A stretch of DNA of 38,338 bases from UMGS1502 sp045545435 (lineage in GTDB: Bacteria > Actinomycetota > Coriobacteriia > Coriobacteriales > Eggerthellaceae): positions 1 to 38,338 of the forward strand of contig JAZQAV010000007.1 in NCBI GenBank assembly GCA_045545435.1, in the 5' to 3' direction. Of this stretch, positions 30,719-38,195 are shown piece by piece (position 1 is the stretch's first letter; each line of letters starts with the position of its first letter). The notes under the pieces were generated by a model that worked only from the letters and a program-made list of their open reading frames with translations, was not told where the DNA came from and did not search any database. A program made the translations under genes and the position numbers.

Positions 30719-31085
30719 CTACCCTTAATATTGGCTTTAGGTAGGTGTTGATAATGGTTTCAAATTCGGGTTCACTCCGACACACGACATACTTGCCGCC
30801 GTGCTGCTCTATTAACTGCTGGTAGTGTTTTTGGTGTGCCGTCTGCGTGCTGCCTTTTTCCTCGGTTTTCATTTCGATGGCGAGGTAGTTGTAGGTGCCA
30901 TTGGGCAACAGCAATATAAGGTCGGGAAAACCGGCACGGGTTCCCATTTTCTTGAACTTCGCCGCCTCTTTCGCGTTGCGCTTCCCACCGTTGGGGCTGT
31001 GGTGCAATAGTAACGCCCATTCGGGATATGTGTATGAAAACCAAAACACGCACGCTTCCTGGATCAATGCTTCTAAATCTTTCAT
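30711..31085 (-). CDS. VRR-NUC domain nuclease
   Basis: 124 aa, the full length of a stand-alone phage VRR-NUC protein. The PD-(D/E)xK-like core is GTRAGFPDLILLLP (catalytic D), followed by YNYLAIEMKTEEKGSTQTAHQKHYQQL (E and K of ExK, then the Q-rich helix) and GGKYVVCRS. The family includes Holliday-junction and flap nucleases; in phages it is linked to DNA repair or replication. It starts just before the Cys-rich 60-aa gene (4-base overlap at 31082-31085). It ends at promoter A. Confidence 0.9.
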   Translation of the reverse strand: MKDLEALIQEACVFWFSYTYPEWALLLHHSPNGGKRNAKEAAKFKKMGTRAGFPDLILLLPNGTYNYLAIEMKTEEKGSTQTAHQKHYQQLIEQHGGKYVVCRSEPEFETIINTYLKPILRVVQ

Positions 31086-31264
31086 TGCGTCCGCTCCTTT
31101 CGTTTAGGTTTGAAGTGGCATAGTATTTTGGTGTTGTCAAATATGAACACGCCGCCATAGTCTTTACAGGTGGCGCAAAAACCACGCTGCCCGCATCTGC
31201 ATGTGGTGTGTCGTTTCCGTGGGCACCGAGGCACGGTGGGTTCAAATTTTATTTCCTGGCTCAT
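31082..31264 (-). CDS. small Cys-rich putative zinc protein
   Basis: 60 aa. Cysteines occur in RCPRKRHTTCRCGQRGFCATC and again in KILCHFKP. The spacing CRC-x5-C-x2-C is that of a small zinc-binding knuckle. It starts 2 bases after the radical SAM stop and overlaps the nuclease start, so it lies in a tight operon. No family recognised; a nucleic-acid-binding partner of the neighbours is conceivable. It is short but has a clear start and dense packing with its neighbours. Confidence 0.55.
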   Translation of the reverse strand: MSQEIKFEPTVPRCPRKRHTTCRCGQRGFCATCKDYGGVFIFDNTKILCHFKPKRKERTQ

Positions 31265-31265
31265 A

Positions 31266-32393
31266 TCATTTTTTATGTGTTGCTTTTGGTCTCTGTACTT
31301 TGTGGCATCCTTTACCGCTCATAGCGGCGACTGGTATGTATTGACCAGCGGCGCGGCAAACTTTTTGGCTGCTCTGCAATTCCTTGTATCGCTCACAATG
31401 GCGACTGCGGCAAAGTATCGGGTTCATCGTCAAATTGAAAACAAAGTTGGTTGTGTAGGGGGGGGACGGCCTTTTGTAATCTTCAAACCTTGGGCATCTT
31501 GCGAACACCCACCGGCTGTTGCACCACCGCTGGAGGTCTCTATACACCCGTGGGGCGTGCGCTTTGTCGTATATCATCACGTATGCCCAATAACCCAATT
31601 CGCGCAACTTATATATGCGCTCCAGGTCTTGTTCAGGCGTGGTTCCGTGATTCGTCAGTACATAAACGATGGCGTTGTGTGCGTGTGGTTTAGCCCTGCA
31701 TATTTCCGAAAACATTTTCAACTTCGGCAAAATCTTTTCGCCATCTTCGTATCTGTCCCATGCAAAGTGTACGCCTTTCATTTTAATTCGGCTCAACGCT
31801 TCGCATTTTGCCGGTGTCAATAGCCTTGCGTCCAAACCCTGGTTGAAGTCCACCGTTGCGCGGCTGCTTTCAAGTTGCCTTAACAAGTCTTCCCATTCTG
31901 CACAAGCTAAAATATTAGGGTCGCAAAGTGTTATTTCTCGCTGCCCTCTCCAAAACTCCTTAAGGTCGGCTACTTTGCGGCTGCATTTGCCCTCTTTTTT
32001 GCCGACAATGCAAAAATCGCAACCCCTGGGGCAACCCCTTGTAAGAAAACCGATGGCGGTGTTGTCAATGTTATACAACCCATAGTCGGGGTATGTGTGT
32101 TCCACTTCATCGGGCAGTGGTTCGTCGTCTATTGGATTATAGGTTTCGCCACCGGCACCGTGAAGCGCATAGCCCGTGCCACCCCTTATTACTTCGTATG
32201 CGTTAATGTACTGCGTAACATCGGGTGTGTCGCTGAATACCTTTGAACAATAGACACGGTCATACCAGGTGCCAACAAACGGGCTGTACCATTCCACGGT
32301 GTCGCCCTGGGCTTTGTGCCATGCTGACAACTTCATTAATGCCAGGTTTGGGTAATTGTGGCTGTCAACGTCAATTAGTCCTATCTTTTTCAT
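31266..32393 (-). CDS. phage radical SAM protein
   Basis: 375 aa. The N-terminus MKKIGLIDVDSHNYPNLALM is a Rossmann-like start. The radical SAM iron-sulfur motif is GCPRGCDFC (C121, C125, C128 in CxxxCxxC). Next come the segment CDPNILA and VDFNQGLDARLLT, which recur in a family of phage-borne radical SAM proteins I recognise from Bacteroidetes and Firmicutes phages. Reaction unknown; it could modify DNA, RNA or protein. A C8 tract on the coding strand (G8 at 31458-31465 on the + strand) lies near the codons for PSPPY, and the last 60 residues rich in Cys follow it. Confidence 0.85.
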   Translation of the reverse strand: MKKIGLIDVDSHNYPNLALMKLSAWHKAQGDTVEWYSPFVGTWYDRVYCSKVFSDTPDVTQYINAYEVIRGGTGYALHGAGGETYNPIDDEPLPDEVEHTYPDYGLYNIDNTAIGFLTRGCPRGCDFCIVGKKEGKCSRKVADLKEFWRGQREITLCDPNILACAEWEDLLRQLESSRATVDFNQGLDARLLTPAKCEALSRIKMKGVHFAWDRYEDGEKILPKLKMFSEICRAKPHAHNAIVYVLTNHGTTPEQDLERIYKLRELGYWAYVMIYDKAHAPRVYRDLQRWCNSRWVFARCPRFEDYKRPSPPYTTNFVFNLTMNPILCRSRHCERYKELQSSQKVCRAAGQYIPVAAMSGKGCHKVQRPKATHKK

Positions 32394-32658
32394 TGTTGGT
32401 GGTGTTTTTGAACAGGTAACATGCCGCCTGGTTGCATTTTATTTTCAACAGCCCGTTGAATGTGCGTTTGCTTTTGCGGACGGCGCAATACTGCCCAATC
32501 TTGTTGCTGTGTTCGTTCAATTCCCAACGCTGGCGGTTGCCACATTCTCGGCAAGTGTGGCCGTCGTGCGGCGCGTTTGCCGGTACTCCAAATGTTTTGT
32601 CGTATTGCTCATATATGGCGGCTGGGTCGTGGTCAAACAATGTGGGTGTGTCGTTCAT
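32371..32658 (-). CDS. small phage protein with zinc-binding cysteines
   Basis: 95 aa. It begins MNDTPTLFDHDPAAIYEQYD and contains a CRECGNRQRWELN pair and a second pair, QYCAVRKSKRTFNG LLKIKCNQAAC. The pattern CxxC-x17-C-x20-C suggests a zinc ribbon. It overlaps the start of the radical SAM gene by 23 bases, so translation is coupled. The family name is not recalled. Its position between zinc-ribbon genes and a radical SAM gene points to nucleic-acid-related work but does not prove it. Confidence 0.65.
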   Translation of the reverse strand: MNDTPTLFDHDPAAIYEQYDKTFGVPANAPHDGHTCRECGNRQRWELNEHSNKIGQYCAVRKSKRTFNGLLKIKCNQAACYLFKNTTNNEKDRTN

Positions 32659-32660
32659 GG

Positions 32661-32843
32661 TTAGAATGGTAATTTATTGCGTGGGTTGTACACGTCTTTG
32701 ATTATCAGTTTGATTTCGCGGCTGGTTGTTAATCTTGGTCTATAATTACTATACAGCATTTTTGTGTATTCGCGACCGTATTCGCTCAAATCAAGGTAAT
32801 GCAGCCAGCGTTCAAGTTTCTTTTGTTCTGTCTTTGTTATCAT
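32661..32843 (-). CDS. small basic helical protein, unknown
   Basis: 60 aa (MITKTEQKKLERWLHYLDLS, ending PRNKLPF). The N-terminal half is an amphipathic basic helix. It overlaps the end of the preceding zinc-ribbon gene by 32 bases and its stop is 2 bases before the next gene. Such dense overlaps support a real gene, although short frames in this region can be chance. No domain recognised. Confidence 0.5.
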   Translation of the reverse strand: MITKTEQKKLERWLHYLDLSEYGREYTKMLYSNYRPRLTTSREIKLIIKDVYNPRNKLPF

Positions 32844-33270
32844 TTTTAATACGTTTTATTGCGGTTGAACTTTCGCTGCCGTCTATCGATTCTTTTGCAC
32901 AATCGCCACACCAAATGCCATACATTACTATCCGACCATAATCCTTTGTGCGTTCATAGGTGTTTGTGCTGCCGCAATGTGGGCATACAACACCTATTCT
33001 TTGCGGTCTAAAAAAATTTAATTTTCTTTCCATTTCGATTGTGGCATCATATTCGGCTTTATTGATGGCGTTGAGGGCTTCTTCTATTTCTTTCGGGTAT
33101 CTGAATTGAATATTGAACGGTTCGTATGTTACGACAACTATTCTGTCTGCGGTACGCATTATTTTTGCTTTCATTTCGGCAAAATAAGTGGCGATTTCTC
33201 GTCGGCGCTCTATTATTTCAAGGATTCGCCATCGGCTTGTTGCGAGTGTGCTTAATGGCATATTGTTCAT
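32812..33270 (-). CDS. zinc-ribbon phage protein
   Basis: 152 aa. A helical N-terminal two-thirds (RWRILEIIERRREIATYFAEM, IEEALNAINKAEYDATIEME) is followed by a zinc ribbon: CPHCGSTNTYERTKDYG, then WCGDCAKES (two CxxC pairs 19 residues apart). It may bind nucleic acid or another protein. It lies in the early gene cluster downstream of a small 66-aa gene. Not recognised as a named family. Confidence 0.65.
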   Translation of the reverse strand: MNNMPLSTLATSRWRILEIIERRREIATYFAEMKAKIMRTADRIVVVTYEPFNIQFRYPKEIEEALNAINKAEYDATIEMERKLNFFRPQRIGVVCPHCGSTNTYERTKDYGRIVMYGIWCGDCAKESIDGSESSTAIKRIKNDNKDRTKET

Positions 33271-33273
33271 TTC

Positions 33274-33474
33274 TCAACCTCCTTTCTCTACTTTTACCAC
33301 ACTTGTTACCTGGGTGGTAATGGTAATGTGCCGGTATTCAATCGGCATAAATTCGTCGTACTCCTTAGCGGACACCTGCACATGCCCATTGAGGCGGTCA
33401 ATCATACCGCCCTGGGCATCGTATATCTCCGTAAATTTATCGGTTGTTTCTGTAAATACGTCTTGATCTGTCAT
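33274..33474 (-). CDS. small acidic protein, unknown
   Basis: 66 aa: MTDQDVFTETTDKFTEIYDA, ending in TTQVTSVVKVEKGG. It is acidic and beta-rich in the second half (YRHITITTQVTSVV). Its start overlaps the PAPS-reductase-like stop by 4 bases (33471-33474), indicating translational coupling. No motif recognised. Confidence 0.55.
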   Translation of the reverse strand: MTDQDVFTETTDKFTEIYDAQGGMIDRLNGHVQVSAKEYDEFMPIEYRHITITTQVTSVVKVEKGG

Positions 33475-34325
33475 GGTTCAAAGTTTAATTTGGTTTGTGC
33501 TTTCTTGGCTTTTAAGTCTTCTAACTTTTTGCCACTTTTCCACCACTCCCAATATTCCTGTAATGTTTTCAAATCCTTGTCGCGCCAGCCCCCCCCCCTC
33601 GTCAAATACTTTTCCAAGTTCTTCATCAATATTGCAAACGCTTTTGGCTGGGTCTGTTCGTAATACTCAATCTGTTCTTTTGAGGCGTATGGGCAGAACA
33701 TGCAACCAACCCGACCGCTTGTTTCGTAGCATGGGTTTACTGGCAGCTGGTGTTTGGCAATATATACCCAAACATCTGTAATAGTCCATTGTAAAAGTGG
33801 GTATATCATTATTTTGTCATTCCCTTTTATACATTGGTGATTAGCTTCCTCAATACCCTCTATTGTGTATGGCTTCGTTCTGTTTTGATGCTCTTTCCTT
33901 TTGCTTTTAACATCAACTGGCATGTATTTTTCGCGTTTCTTGCTTTCCTCATGCCGTATGCCGGTTAATACCACATTCCCCTTTCCGCTGTTTTCTTTGA
34001 ATATCTCACAACACCAGCGGTGAAAAATAGTTGGCAACCCTTTCGTCGATATTAATCTGTAAAGGTTGGGGTGGTGGTGTTCAAACACAACATCGGGATA
34101 ATACCGCCGTATGAAATACACATTTTCGGGAGGATCGTTGGTGGTTACGCTGTAGTATGCTTTGTATTTTACACCAGCACGTTTTACCAAATCTAATAAA
34201 ACCTGGCTGTCCTTGCCGCCACTAAACCCCACAAAATAACCGTCAGTGGGGTTCAGTGCCAGTGCCAGGCGTTCACCTCGCCGGATAAGTTCAATGCTGT
34301 AATTAATTTTCTCTTGTAGTGTCAT
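33471..34325 (-). CDS. PAPS-reductase-like PP-loop protein
   Basis: 284 aa. The PP-loop SGGKDS is at 35-40, for binding ATP or an adenylylated substrate. The region FHRWCCEIFKENS (102-114) and GRVGCMFCPYA (204-214, C208 and C211) could bind metal or a cluster, as in CysH/DndC-like phage relatives. These proteins activate sulfur or adenylylate substrates; DndC takes part in DNA phosphorothioation. Genuine PAPS reductases are less likely in this context. A G10 run on the coding strand (C10 at 33589-33598) codes for RGGG at 243-246, so slippage would change the last 40 residues. It follows a methyltransferase gene and is followed by small early genes. Confidence 0.85.
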   Translation of the reverse strand: MTLQEKINYSIELIRRGERLALALNPTDGYFVGFSGGKDSQVLLDLVKRAGVKYKAYYSVTTNDPPENVYFIRRYYPDVVFEHHHPNLYRLISTKGLPTIFHRWCCEIFKENSGKGNVVLTGIRHEESKKREKYMPVDVKSKRKEHQNRTKPYTIEGIEEANHQCIKGNDKIMIYPLLQWTITDVWVYIAKHQLPVNPCYETSGRVGCMFCPYASKEQIEYYEQTQPKAFAILMKNLEKYLTRGGGWRDKDLKTLQEYWEWWKSGKKLEDLKAKKAQTKLNFEP

Positions 34326-34346
34326 TGCTTTGCTCTGTTGGGAATT

Positions 34347-34802
34347 TCATAAAACATAGCCATATAGTTTTACCCCCCCCAGCCGTTTGTGGCCAAATAG
34401 CGGTTGTCGACCTATGGCTTTCAAAACGCTTTTCAATTTTAGTTGGGTTTCTGCCCATTTGAAAACAAGTACGCCGTAATCATCGAGGACACGGAAGCAT
34501 TCATCTATTCCGCACCTTAATTCTTCTTGCCAGTTGTCAAGTTTTCCGTACCGTTTGTATAGGTTGCTGGCTTTACCTGCCCAAACAAGGTGTGGAGGGT
34601 CAAATACAACCAGCTTAAATGATTTGTCGGGGAATGGTATATTTGTGAAATCCCCAATAATATTAGGGTGAACGATGCACGTTTGCCCGTCCGACAATGT
34701 ACATACCTCGTCCCGTTTATCCATAAAGACAACATTTGGGTTGTCTTTGTCAAACCAAAACATTCTGCTGCCACAACAGGCATCTAAAATTGGCTTTTTC
34801 AT
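34347..34802 (-). CDS. small class I SAM-dependent methyltransferase (DPPH)
   Basis: 151 aa from ATG 34802 (MKKPILDACCGSRMFWFDKD). This start overlaps the C5-methyltransferase stop by 3 bases (34799-34802), so the frame's upward extension is not used. The AdoMet motif is LDACCGSRMF near the N-terminus, and the catalytic-type motif is VVFDPPHLVW, then CFRVLDDYGVLVFKWAE. DPPH is a DPPY relative, so an N-methyltransferase, possibly on DNA, is likely. It may act with the C5 enzyme. A G8 tract on the coding strand (34373-34380) encodes part of RLGGVKLYG at the very end. Confidence 0.8.
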   Translation of the reverse strand: MKKPILDACCGSRMFWFDKDNPNVVFMDKRDEVCTLSDGQTCIVHPNIIGDFTNIPFPDKSFKLVVFDPPHLVWAGKASNLYKRYGKLDNWQEELRCGIDECFRVLDDYGVLVFKWAETQLKLKSVLKAIGRQPLFGHKRLGGVKLYGYVL

Positions 34803-36397
34803 GCCACCACCTCTAATCTTTCTGCCAGTGCCTCGCATAGACACCGGCTCATATTCACTTCAACGGCATTACCTATGAACTTCTTTTGCTCTGCTTGGGT
34901 GCCTTTTAGTACATAGTCTTTGGGGAAACCCATAATGGCTTTCAGTTCGGGAATTTTCAACATGCGCATTTTAATGTCAGTAATACTATACATGGCCATA
35001 AACTCTTTAATCTTGCGCGTGGTTGGGCTGTCGGTATCGAATACGGCAATTCCAATGCCCTTTTCCGTCTGTATTAAATACGGCGGCACCTTGTCCATTC
35101 GCGCTACCAGGGTGAAGCATGGGTTATCTACCGAGCTGCCGTCGCTGTGATAGGACGGGTTCATCAAAAAGCAATCCGCCGTGACAATGCGTTGTTTGGG
35201 TGTAGTAAGTATTGCCGGACTTACATCTTCAACACTGCCCAGCTGACCGCCGCCGCTGTAGTCGTTGGTGATGAAAGTAACCTTTGCCACGCGGTCGTGT
35301 GTCGGTATTGTTGGCGAGGGTTCCTCTATCGAAACGGCACCACCATTGCCGTAATAGGTAATTAGCGCGTGGTGATCAATGCAAGTCAGCGTACCGGCTG
35401 GGTCTTCAACGCTGGTGTTCTTACTCTTTGGGTCGCCGCTAAATTGCTTGCTTAAGAAGTGGCACTTGGCAAGTCCTATGCGCTGCTGCACGGCAACCGT
35501 GGGGCATGGGTTGTTTAATGATGGCGGCGTGTAGTGGCCTTGTTGGTTCATGCTGTTGTATTTCACCAAAAACGATGCTTCACCACCTGCCACAAACTTA
35601 ATCAACCCTGCGTAAATCCGTTTGAGGGTGTTTTCTTTCAGCGGCTTGGGGCGTTCAAAAATGCTTTTCCCGTCATCGGTAAAGTCCAACACATCTTTGA
35701 CCGCTTTCCATTTCTTATATTGGCTGGGGAACAACTCGCCTGGAACCGTGCCGCCGTTCTTTGCGTATGTCTGTTGTGGGAATACCAGCGGCAAACCAAC
35801 ACGGGCAAATTGGCCGAAGTAACGCTTGCGGCTTGTGTATGCTCCAAAATCTGCTGCGTTCAACTCTCGCCAATCAAAGTTGTAGCCATAACTCATGACC
35901 TCTTTAACCCAGCGCATATAATCGGTGCCATTCAACTTGCTCACGGGCTTACCGTTCTCGTCAAGTGCGCCCCATGCCATAAATTCGACCACATTTTCAA
36001 TCTGTACATAATCGGGTGTCAGTGCCTCAATGTACCTAAACAGGTGGTCTGCCAGTGTGCGGCTGTCGGCATCGCGCGGCTGACCACCTTTCGCCTTGGA
36101 GAAGTTCGTGCATTCCAGGCTTGCCCACAATACAACGTGGGCGGCTGGGTACATCTTCTTGTATTTGGTTAGCTGTGCTACCAGTGGCGACAATTCAAGC
36201 GTCCTAATGTCTTCTGTAAAATGCAACGCTTCGGGGTGGTTAGCCAAGTGTGAAGCGATGGCCATTGGATCGTGATTCACACACGCCACAACCTTTGCAC
36301 ACTTCTTATTGTGTAGTTGTGCCAATTCAACGCCCGTGCTGGTGCCACCTGCACCGCAAAAAAGGTCTATGTATAACAGCTTTATTTCGTCTTTCAT
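34799..36397 (-). CDS. C5-cytosine DNA methyltransferase, phage type
   Basis: 532 aa. Motif I is IDLFCGAGGTSTG (10-22). Motif IV, normally PPCQxFS, reads SLECTNFSKAKGG, with catalytic C96. Motif VI is QIENVVEFM (132-140); SRKRYFGQFARVG follows; and motif X is FIGNAVEVNMSR near the C-terminus. The PPC to LEC change is a variant of the catalytic loop that I have seen only in some phage enzymes. The enzyme would methylate C5 of cytosine to protect phage DNA or change its recognition. It is followed, with a 4-base overlap, by the DPPH enzyme. Confidence 0.93.
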   Translation of the reverse strand: MKDEIKLLYIDLFCGAGGTSTGVELAQLHNKKCAKVVACVNHDPMAIASHLANHPEALHFTEDIRTLELSPLVAQLTKYKKMYPAAHVVLWASLECTNFSKAKGGQPRDADSRTLADHLFRYIEALTPDYVQIENVVEFMAWGALDENGKPVSKLNGTDYMRWVKEVMSYGYNFDWRELNAADFGAYTSRKRYFGQFARVGLPLVFPQQTYAKNGGTVPGELFPSQYKKWKAVKDVLDFTDDGKSIFERPKPLKENTLKRIYAGLIKFVAGGEASFLVKYNSMNQQGHYTPPSLNNPCPTVAVQQRIGLAKCHFLSKQFSGDPKSKNTSVEDPAGTLTCIDHHALITYYGNGGAVSIEEPSPTIPTHDRVAKVTFITNDYSGGGQLGSVEDVSPAILTTPKQRIVTADCFLMNPSYHSDGSSVDNPCFTLVARMDKVPPYLIQTEKGIGIAVFDTDSPTTRKIKEFMAMYSITDIKMRMLKIPELKAIMGFPKDYVLKGTQAEQKKFIGNAVEVNMSRCLCEALAERLEVVA

Positions 36398-36417
36398 TTT
36401 TCAGTTGTATTGTTGTG

Positions 36418-36753
36418 TTATTCTTCGTCGTATTGCCAATTTTGCGTTTCGCCGCCCAACTCGGCTTCAATGTCTGCCAGTTCCTTTTCGTGGTACTCAT
36501 TGGCAAGCATCAATATTTCTTTTCGGGTGTAGTTTTTATATACCGGCGTGCCTCTTTTCTCATGCAGGTACATACGCACGGGGCGGTCTGCCGTATCAGC
36601 AAAGTACCCGTAATGCTCTTTCAATTCGGGTAGATTGGATGATACGGTTTCGCCAATATATCTATATACATCTGCGCGGAAACCGTTTGTTTTATCAATC
36701 AAAACAACCTTTTGTCCGCGTGTCAGTTGGTTGGTGTTCGTTACTTTTTCCAT
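36418..36753 (-). CDS. small phage protein, unknown
   Basis: 111 aa: MEKVTNTNQLTRGQKVVLID at the start, and ELGGETQNWQYDEE at the end. The first 80 residues are mixed alpha/beta with GQKVVLIDKTNGFRADVYRYIG, and the last 30 are acidic helix. No motif known. It is 20 bases before the C5-methyltransferase and lies immediately below the inverted repeat 36774-36803, so that repeat may regulate it. Confidence 0.6.
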   Translation of the reverse strand: MEKVTNTNQLTRGQKVVLIDKTNGFRADVYRYIGETVSSNLPELKEHYGYFADTADRPVRMYLHEKRGTPVYKNYTRKEILMLANEYHEKELADIEAELGGETQNWQYDEE

Positions 36754-36773
36754 TTTTCAGTTTGGGTTTAATG

Positions 36774-36803
36774 AATGCCCACCGTTTCGGGGCGGTGGGC
36801 ATT
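36774..36803. repeat. 11-bp inverted repeat between early genes
   Basis: Arms aatgcccaccg (36774-36784) and cggtgggcatt (36793-36803) pair perfectly around an 8-nt loop. No T-run follows on either strand. It lies 10 bases past the stop of the 53-aa gene (36814) and 20 bases before the ATG of the 111-aa gene. It could be an mRNA processing or stability element, a weak terminator, or a protein-binding site. Confidence 0.75.
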
Positions 36804-36813
36804 CGGGTTAATG

Positions 36814-36975
36814 TTATTCAATCGGTGTTACATTCTCGCATTCCTCGGCTTCCCATGTGGAACCGTCGGCGTTTGGTCTGTTTAGCAATTCTACGGCCTT
36901 TTCAATGGCGGTATCTTCGCTGTCTGCCTCAACCGTGCGAGATACTCTTTTCATAAAGTCAACACGGTATTCCAT
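36814..36975 (-). CDS. small acidic early protein, unknown
   Basis: 53 aa: MEYRVDFMKRVSRTVEADSE at the start, then a helical middle, and it ends TWEAEECENVTPIE. The ATG at 36975 is 5 bases from the stop of the preceding gene (36981), which supports a real gene in the tightly packed early region. It was too short for many gene finders. The pattern (YRVDFMKRVSRTVEADSE followed by IEKAVELLN) resembles a mini-protein with one strand and one helix. Function unknown. Confidence 0.65.
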   Translation of the reverse strand: MEYRVDFMKRVSRTVEADSEDTAIEKAVELLNRPNADGSTWEAEECENVTPIE

Positions 36976-36980
36976 AACAG

Positions 36981-37841
36981 TTAGTTTTTGGGTTTCGGCG
37001 CGTATGCCTCCGAAAACTCGTTTGGAATAATGATGTTGCAGGAAATCGGGGAGCCGTCAATGGTGGTCAGCTTGTAACCCTCAAGGTCGCTTTTGCCGTC
37101 CTCGGCAAGTTCTTTCGCCACTCTCTCGGTAAGATACTTGTTTATCTTCTCGTTGGTTTCTTCCATGTCGCGTGCGCTCACAATAAACGGCCATTCCTGG
37201 TTGTATTCGTTTTCGTCGCCGTGCTTTTGCCCGTAGGAAATGCGCACGGTGGTTTTGTAGTAACGCTTCGCGCCGGTCGGCGGCTGGTCTTCTATCGGTT
37301 GTGGAACCTCTTGTTGCTCTGTTTCCTCGCCCTCATCGGCTGGCGGCTGCACATCGTCAATGATAATGCAGGTGTCAAAGTTCTTAACAGACACAACCTC
37401 ATAATGGATTGAATGGTTCAACTCCACCCAATCACGCACAATGGCAATGGCCTTTTCCGCGCTGGCGGCATGGGTCAGTATCTTTTGCCGTGTTTTGCCG
37501 TGAACCTCGCAAAGTTTCACAACCCAAAGTTGGTTTGCCCAACCGTCCACAATCACGGCACCCATACGGCTTTGATTACTCAACCAAATTTCCTTTAAGT
37601 CGCCGGTCTGTAGGTGGAACAAAATTGTGCTGGTTTCGTCGGCGGTAATCAGTCGACCCTTTTGGTACAACGCCGATGTGCGTTCAACACTCACAATTTC
37701 GCCCGTGTCCTGGTCTAAAAAATCCTCGTTCCATACCTTGTAATGTGTCTTTGCAAAGTATTGGAACCCTCGACCGAGGTATTCTTGCAACCCCTCGGCA
37801 TCGGTAACTTTTACCGTTCTTTCGTCAAAACGTGTATTCAT
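36981..37841 (-). CDS. early-region phage protein with acidic linker, unknown
   Basis: 286 aa from ATG 37841 (MNTRFDERTVKVTDAEG). The frame extends to 37883, but that overlaps the upstream gene, so the later ATG is used. An N-terminal domain of about 165 residues includes ETSTILFHLQTGDLKEIWLSN and AEKAIAIVRDWVELNHSIHY. It is followed by an acidic/Pro linker (PADEGEETEQQEVPQ) and a C-terminal domain of about 100 residues with PFIVSARDMEETNEKINKYL. No known motif was found. It occupies the early region and might be a recombination or replication accessory protein. Confidence 0.6.
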   Translation of the reverse strand: MNTRFDERTVKVTDAEGLQEYLGRGFQYFAKTHYKVWNEDFLDQDTGEIVSVERTSALYQKGRLITADETSTILFHLQTGDLKEIWLSNQSRMGAVIVDGWANQLWVVKLCEVHGKTRQKILTHAASAEKAIAIVRDWVELNHSIHYEVVSVKNFDTCIIIDDVQPPADEGEETEQQEVPQPIEDQPPTGAKRYYKTTVRISYGQKHGDENEYNQEWPFIVSARDMEETNEKINKYLTERVAKELAEDGKSDLEGYKLTTIDGSPISCNIIIPNEFSEAYAPKPKN

Positions 37842-37852
37842 ATTGCAGTGTT

Positions 37853-38143
37853 TTATCTTACATACTTGTTTTTCTCCGCCCAATCGGTGCTGTCTCGGTC
37901 AATCTTGGCGTTTTCCTTGGCTTGCTTCACGGCCAGTTCCAGTGCATCGATTACTTCAAGCTGTTCACAGTCGGTTAGGTCGCGCCATTGTACCGACCGA
38001 CCCATACGATGAAACTTAATGCGCGTTAAGTCATGCTGCACCGTCAATTCAATACCCAGGCGTTGTGCCTTGGCTCGGTGCATATCCCTTGGATTAATAA
38101 CCACTTTTGCGGCGGTCTCGTTTCCTTTTGTGTTGTCTTCCAT
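37853..38143 (-). CDS. small helical phage protein, unknown
   Basis: 96 aa. Basic N-terminal part: INPRDMHRAKAQRLGIELTV and KFHRMGRSVQWRDLTDCEQL; C-terminal long helix VIDALELAVKQAKENAKIDR. It begins right after the VR2-containing gene and its hairpin (15 bases). Basic and helical, so it might bind nucleic acid, but no family was recognised. Confidence 0.6.
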   Translation of the reverse strand: MEDNTKGNETAAKVVINPRDMHRAKAQRLGIELTVQHDLTRIKFHRMGRSVQWRDLTDCEQLEVIDALELAVKQAKENAKIDRDSTDWAEKNKYVR

Positions 38144-38157
38144 GTTTTGTGTATTAA

Positions 38158-38181
38158 CCCAGCCGCCCTAAAGCGGCTGGG
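38158..38181. repeat. perfect hairpin downstream of VR2
   Basis: Arms cccagccgc (38158-38166) and gcggctggg (38173-38181), 9-bp stem, 6-nt loop. No T-run on either strand. It lies 37 bases beyond the 3' end of VR2, almost the same offset as the VR1 hairpin (36 bases), though the two sequences are different. Confidence 0.8.
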
Positions 38182-38195
38182 GAATGGTTAAGAAT

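Noticed and set aside
33471..34325. Complete phosphorothioation (Dnd) system
   Set aside because: Only a DndC-like PP-loop protein is present; no DndA, DndB, DndD or DndE-like partner is seen in the window.
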